From positions 90,117 through 154,116 of the forward strand of contig NZ_OMPS01000033.1 of NCBI RefSeq assembly GCF_900313035.1: DNA of 64,000 bases, read 5' to 3'. A program made the position numbers and the translations under genes. Of the stretch, positions 60,397 through 64,000 are shown piece after piece. The first letter of the stretch is position 1. Each line of letters begins with the position of its first letter. A model generated the notes under the pieces. That model ran no database searches, had not been told where the DNA came from, and worked only from the letters and a program-made list of their open reading frames with translations. The stretch comes from Ruegeria sp. EL01 (lineage in GTDB: Bacteria > Pseudomonadota > Alphaproteobacteria > Rhodobacterales > Rhodobacteraceae).

Positions 60397-61533
60397 TCAC
60401 ACATGCCGCTGGCGACGCCGGAAAAGAGGACGCATGGCAGGTGGTGTGATGCCATCTTTGGTTTCGCCGGTAGTTTCAGCCCAAAGTAGGGCTGCTGAAT
60501 TATTGGGGGTATTGTGTTCAAGCACAATCGGCAGCGCGCACCCCCCATATCCCATGCCAAGATGCTTAACACCGCCAACAGCGGTGTGTTTGGTTTCAAT
60601 GACAGGATCATAATATTTGTTCGCTAGGTCGATAAATGCATCATCTGTGCCAGCCGCAATTGGCAATTTTTCGTCAAAAACCGTCGCAAACGACAAATGA
60701 ACTTCTTGGGGCCAGTTCTTGTGCTTCATATCTTGACGCGCAGACATTTCACTGTCGGTCATTTTCGCTTTTGCGTCAGCTGTCGCCATATAGTGATGCG
60801 CACAGAGCTGCCAGTCTGGAGCAACAATGTCTCCGACGTCAGGATCATTGATGGCTTTGAACAAAGACGTACGGAAACGCTTGAGCTTCCCCGACCATTT
60901 TTTCTCATTCGTTTTGTATCTTAAGAAGGATGTACCCGTGCCCGCAAAATCATCAACCAGATAGACGATCTTGAAGAGTGCATCTGGGTCTTCAAGATCT
61001 TCGCGCAGGTTTTTGAGGAGATCCTTCCACTTTTCGGTATCAATTTGCGGCGCGAGAACAAGCTGCTCGTTGCTGAGGCGACCCACATTGGAATGGCGCA
61101 CGATATCCATTCGTGCTCCGTCACTCAGTCCAAGAACAAGCGTCTGGCGGCTGAGCCGTTTTATAGCTGCGGCTGCATCTGGGTTTGTCAAAACTGTATA
61201 GGGTTTTATGCCAAGGTTTGAAGCGACGGTCTGAACAATCCGCTGACGGATCGTATTTGGGAAAAACTGCTCCACAAGACGTCGCACCTCCCCAGGACCC
61301 ACGTAGACCAAGCGTTCTTTTACAAACGTGTAGGCATCCTTGCGTTCGGCTTGATCGAACTGCTGCAACCACGTGGCCAAGCTTTCTGTGAAACGCATTC
61401 CCGCCTGAAAGTCTCGATAACCGTCATACTTAAGGCGGGCCATGAGTTTGAGCCATCTAAATTCTTTGCGCGACTCGTCGTCGTCCCACCGCATGATGTC
61501 GCCCATGATTCTGAGTGCAAGGTCCTCGTTCAT
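60397..61533 (-). CDS. Phosphoribosyltransferase-like protein, 378 residues
   Basis: It has a PRPP-binding-loop pattern VDDFAGTGTS at residues 193-202, preceded by a hydrophobic strand KIVYL, as in type I phosphoribosyltransferases. An N-terminal helical region (about 1-120) is unlike metabolic PRTases, and GLSDGAR (about 135-141) may be part of the active site. It resembles PRTases that Aravind and colleagues reported in bacterial conflict systems (PRTase-CE); this is a recollection. ATGA overlap joins it to the SIS-HAD gene. Base substrate is unknown. Confidence 0.72.
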   Translation of the reverse strand: MNEDLALRIMGDIMRWDDDESRKEFRWLKLMARLKYDGYRDFQAGMRFTESLATWLQQFDQAERKDAYTFVKERLVYVGPGEVRRLVEQFFPNTIRQRIVQTVASNLGIKPYTVLTNPDAAAAIKRLSRQTLVLGLSDGARMDIVRHSNVGRLSNEQLVLAPQIDTEKWKDLLKNLREDLEDPDALFKIVYLVDDFAGTGTSFLRYKTNEKKWSGKLKRFRTSLFKAINDPDVGDIVAPDWQLCAHHYMATADAKAKMTDSEMSARQDMKHKNWPQEVHLSFATVFDEKLPIAAGTDDAFIDLANKYYDPVIETKHTAVGGVKHLGMGYGGCALPIVLEHNTPNNSAALLWAETTGETKDGITPPAMRPLFRRRQRHV

Positions 61534-63470
61534 TTCAGTGCCCCCGAGCGAAACTTAAAGGAACCCTCTGAGCAGATAATGGCATTGAGGTATTCAGTTA
61601 GAATACTTGGGCCACGTTGTCCTTGCGCCCCGAGGTTCCAGCACGTTTTCGGATCAGCGTTGATTTTGTCGACGCCCAAAGAATGAGGGCGGGTCAAAAG
61701 TTCATGATCATTTCCATTCAAGCCGCCACTGTCCCCGATAGATAAGATAGAGGCATCCGGGTTGTTTTGTATCACAGCGTCAGCAACGTTAAGCTTGGAT
61801 ACTCCAGGCGCCAAGATATCGATCGAATGCCCTGATCGGACCACTGACAGCGCCGCCGAGCCTACGCCAGACAATAGCTCAACAACGCTTTCGTACAGAT
61901 GATCGGCGCTGTAACCACTTTTGGCCGTGAGGGTGATTTGATGGTTTCTGTCTTCTTGCTCAAAAAATTCACAAATCAAACCATTGGCGTTCAACAGTTC
62001 TGAAGCGGGATGAAGGTCGCCGTCGGCTCTTGCTTCACCATTGGGGGCCAAATTATCACTCAGTGAGCTGACTTCAGCCCCATTGTAGTACCCCAAGAGA
62101 ACCTTGTCCCAATGGGTGCTCGGGATGCATTTTTGCAGATCAATCCGCGCGGACTTGCCTCGCCCGGTTGCCAAACAGACCCAAATATCTGCCTCAAGCA
62201 TCTCGATGAGCTTTTTGACAATTCCTTCACTGGGAGGATCAAGGCGAGAACGTGTTTCGACAATGGTGCCGTCGTAATCAAGCACAACTGCATTGAAAGT
62301 TTCCTTTAGAAGCCCATCGCGAAAACTGTTTAGATGATCGTTCCAAGTCTGAAGAGATCCTGAGTGCATCAATCGATCGAAGGACTGCTTGGTTTTGCGT
62401 TCAATCGCGACAATGTCACGGCCCGAGATCCCATGTGGTGGTTTTCGCTTGGGGGTCTTTGGAGGTGTAAGTTTATACAGTTTGCGCCCAAACATCGGAA
62501 CGCCTGGACGACCGGGATCAATGCGCTGCGCAATACCTGCAAGTGCGGTGAGTTTGAATGCAGCGAGCAATGAGGCCAAACCAGCGGCACTACCACCGGG
62601 CAGATCAATCGAAAGCTGCGGAATATCGTCCGGCAATAGCTCCATCGTCTTGTCGGCGAGCATTTTGTCTTCGGGAGCTACCAACGCCAGAACACCGCTA
62701 TCGTCACCACGTTTTGCCAACCAATGATGCCGCCCATGCGCAAAGTTGCGGAAATCTGCCAACTGAATTGACCCGAGGGCTGCTTCGGTAAACTTGGATT
62801 CAATATCCATCGCGCCCAACCGTGTTGAGGGGCCATACAGGATGACTGTTGTTGTGCGTTGCCACAGAGGTGCGGCTTGCTCCTTTAAATTCAAACGATG
62901 GGAGAATGCTGGATCACTCATCGATCTCAGGACAGCAACTGTCTTATTCCAATCCTCAGGTTGACCAAACAATGAAGTGTAAGCCCGCTGCAATAGACCG
63001 GCAAACCCAAGCAGAGAATTTGTGGCCAAAAACCCGTCCTTGCCTGCAGGGGGTGGGTAAATATGCAGATCAACAAAAGGATGAGCGCGACAAAGGTCGG
63101 TGAGTTTTGTGTCGTCGCGGCCAGTCACGACGGTCAATTGTCTTGGCTCCCGGTCGATTAGTGCTCTTGCTGCCGCCAAAATGTCTACATTGCGACCACC
63201 CGCGCTTAGCAACCAGTTCGCTGTTTGTCCATCTATGGGCTCGCGTACTACCTCAAGGGGTGTCGCGACATTTGAAAGCTTTCCGGCAAACTGTCGGTGA
63301 TTGGTCGCCAACCCGTGGGCCGCAGAAAGAGAGCCACCTGATCCTATTGCCACTAATGGAAGATCACTGGAGGCCTTAAGGGATTTGACCAACCCAGAAA
63401 TATCAACTTGACAAAGCCAGTCCAGCGTTTCGTTTAGCTGCTCCATTTCCGATGCATATGGCTTGGCCAT
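61530..63470 (-). CDS. SIS domain-HAD phosphatase fusion protein
   Basis: A 646-residue two-domain enzyme heading the operon. Residues ~35-330 are a double SIS (sugar isomerase) domain: AIGSGGSLSAAHGLA at 41-55, and YGPSTRLGAMDIESKFTEAAL with ADFRNFAHGRHHW near 212-250. Residues ~395-620 are a Cof-type HAD phosphatase: motif I VVLDYDGTIVET (Asp 398 and 400), motif II LATGRG, and the acidic motif SIGDSGGLNGNDHELL. Joining a phosphosugar isomerase and a phosphatase suggests sequential work on one phosphosugar. Function is inferred; cytoplasmic. Confidence 0.83.
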   Translation of the reverse strand: MAKPYASEMEQLNETLDWLCQVDISGLVKSLKASSDLPLVAIGSGGSLSAAHGLATNHRQFAGKLSNVATPLEVVREPIDGQTANWLLSAGGRNVDILAAARALIDREPRQLTVVTGRDDTKLTDLCRAHPFVDLHIYPPPAGKDGFLATNSLLGFAGLLQRAYTSLFGQPEDWNKTVAVLRSMSDPAFSHRLNLKEQAAPLWQRTTTVILYGPSTRLGAMDIESKFTEAALGSIQLADFRNFAHGRHHWLAKRGDDSGVLALVAPEDKMLADKTMELLPDDIPQLSIDLPGGSAAGLASLLAAFKLTALAGIAQRIDPGRPGVPMFGRKLYKLTPPKTPKRKPPHGISGRDIVAIERKTKQSFDRLMHSGSLQTWNDHLNSFRDGLLKETFNAVVLDYDGTIVETRSRLDPPSEGIVKKLIEMLEADIWVCLATGRGKSARIDLQKCIPSTHWDKVLLGYYNGAEVSSLSDNLAPNGEARADGDLHPASELLNANGLICEFFEQEDRNHQITLTAKSGYSADHLYESVVELLSGVGSAALSVVRSGHSIDILAPGVSKLNVADAVIQNNPDASILSIGDSGGLNGNDHELLTRPHSLGVDKINADPKTCWNLGAQGQRGPSILTEYLNAIICSEGSFKFRSGALK

Positions 63471-63906
63471 GATGTGCTACGCCCCTTTGTATATTTAGCG
63501 AACAAAAAGAGAACGTATCGCATAAATTCATTAATGTCAGCTAAGTTGCTCTTTTACATAGTTATGCGAATTGGTCAAACGGATGTCCGCTTTTTTGCTT
63601 CACGAACCCAGATGCGCGAGCGCAGCAAAGGTCCAGTCCCCTGAAGGTCTGACCACTGCCGGACGGTCGCAGCAGGGACGACCCTTGTTCGTATCTGAAT
63701 GGCCTCTGTGGGTGGCTCCTGCATTGCAAGCGTTTTCTGTCGATGTTTGCGGTCATTTTCGTCAGTACCGTCGTCTGTCCGGCCTGTTTGTGTTTTGGCA
63801 TTGCCTCCACTGGCCCTGATGAATTCCGCGAGCGAGGTTCCAATCGGGTTATCGGCCTCTGAAGAGGGCCGCAGCCATTCCCGGAGTGTCCTTGCTCTTG
63901 GTTGAC
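63471..63906. other. 436-base region upstream of the SIS-HAD operon
   Basis: It must contain the promoter of the operon; GTATATTTAGCGAAC near 63489 is AT-rich and close to the gene. The rest has no supported gene; frames on both strands are short and of poor quality. Confidence 0.45.
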
Positions 63907-64000
63907 TTAATTCCGCATCATCACTTCAACGTCTTGCATCTCGTAGACAGTCAGCGCGGTTAGAACGCTGGCTGCCGATATTCCTGTTTCTTTGTGAGCA
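63907..64000 (-). CDS. Partial open frame at right edge (C-terminus only)
   Basis: The minus strand reads KETGISAASVLTALTVYEMQ near the edge and ends at a TAA at 63907. It looks like a real protein tail of about 30 residues, but the family is not certain. The ALTVYEM segment is reminiscent of MoaC-like text; the evidence is too thin to name it. Confidence 0.35.
   Translation of the reverse strand, partial: AHKETGISAASVLTALTVYEMQDVEVMMRN

Noticed and set aside
63562..63843. A 93-codon minus-strand frame upstream of the SIS-HAD operon
   Set aside because: Low-quality residue pattern and no ribosome site; the plus strand is equally open.
1..64000. CRISPR array, rRNA or tRNA genes, prophage structural genes
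   Set aside because: No regularly spaced direct repeats, no rRNA-like or tRNA cloverleaf sequences and no capsid, portal or terminase proteins were found on reading both strands.

Overview
The window looks like accessory DNA, probably a large plasmid or chromid or an integrated piece of one, from a marine alphaproteobacterium of the Rhodobacterales (roseobacter type). This rests on the moderately GC-rich coding style, the many sugar and peptide ABC and TRAP transporters, IS elements typical of that group, and a block of ParA/ParB, VirD1/VirD2-like and VirB11-like genes. No replication initiator, rRNA or tRNA gene was seen, so the replicon type is an inference.

Layout. (1) 1-14325: a divergent sugar-acid unit. 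On the minus strand is a binding-protein sugar ABC importer whose ATPase runs off the left edge. On the plus strand is a non-phosphorylative L-fucose/pentose pathway: aldose dehydrogenase, lactonase, FAH-type dehydratase, ketoglutarate-semialdehyde-type dehydrogenase, SDR, second FAH hydrolase, L-fuconate dehydratase. A TRAP transporter follows. A 21-bp AT-rich palindrome sits between the two arms. (2) 14490-15787: a decayed gene copy interrupted by an IS630 element with a frameshifted transposase. (3) 15974-20402: a second, ribose-type sugar ABC importer with a cyclase-family hydrolase. (4) 20807-24490: IS110/IS3 scars, an IS6 copy that truncates a YbaK gene, an aminotransferase-RidA operon, and more IS3 debris.

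(5) 24637-40866: a peptide-type uptake and hydrolysis region. It has an XRE-type regulator, two CocE/NonD hydrolases, two oligopeptide ABC systems with two binding proteins, and an ATC-hydrolase-like protein. Two near-identical, directly oriented IS6 copies (21162-21970 and 41228-42036) bracket most of (4) and all of (5), forming a unit of about 20.9 kb. (6) 42212-54849: a DUF4143-type ATPase, then plasmid backbone genes: DUF3768, a ParB-like protein, small unknowns, ParA with two related small partner candidates, an accessory relaxosome protein, a VirD2-like relaxase with C-terminal tandem repeats, and a lone VirB11-like ATPase.

(7) 55262-63470: a candidate defence or conflict island. A DUF4365 nuclease-like gene faces a tightly packed five-gene minus-strand operon: SIS-HAD fusion, phosphoribosyltransferase-like protein, AAA-type ATPase, Rossmann-like protein of unknown function, and PfkB-type kinase with two CPxCG knuckles. 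Nucleotide/sugar chemistry combined with a P-loop ATPase in one operon is the most unusual feature of the window and the best candidate for an undescribed system. Its function is inferred, not shown.
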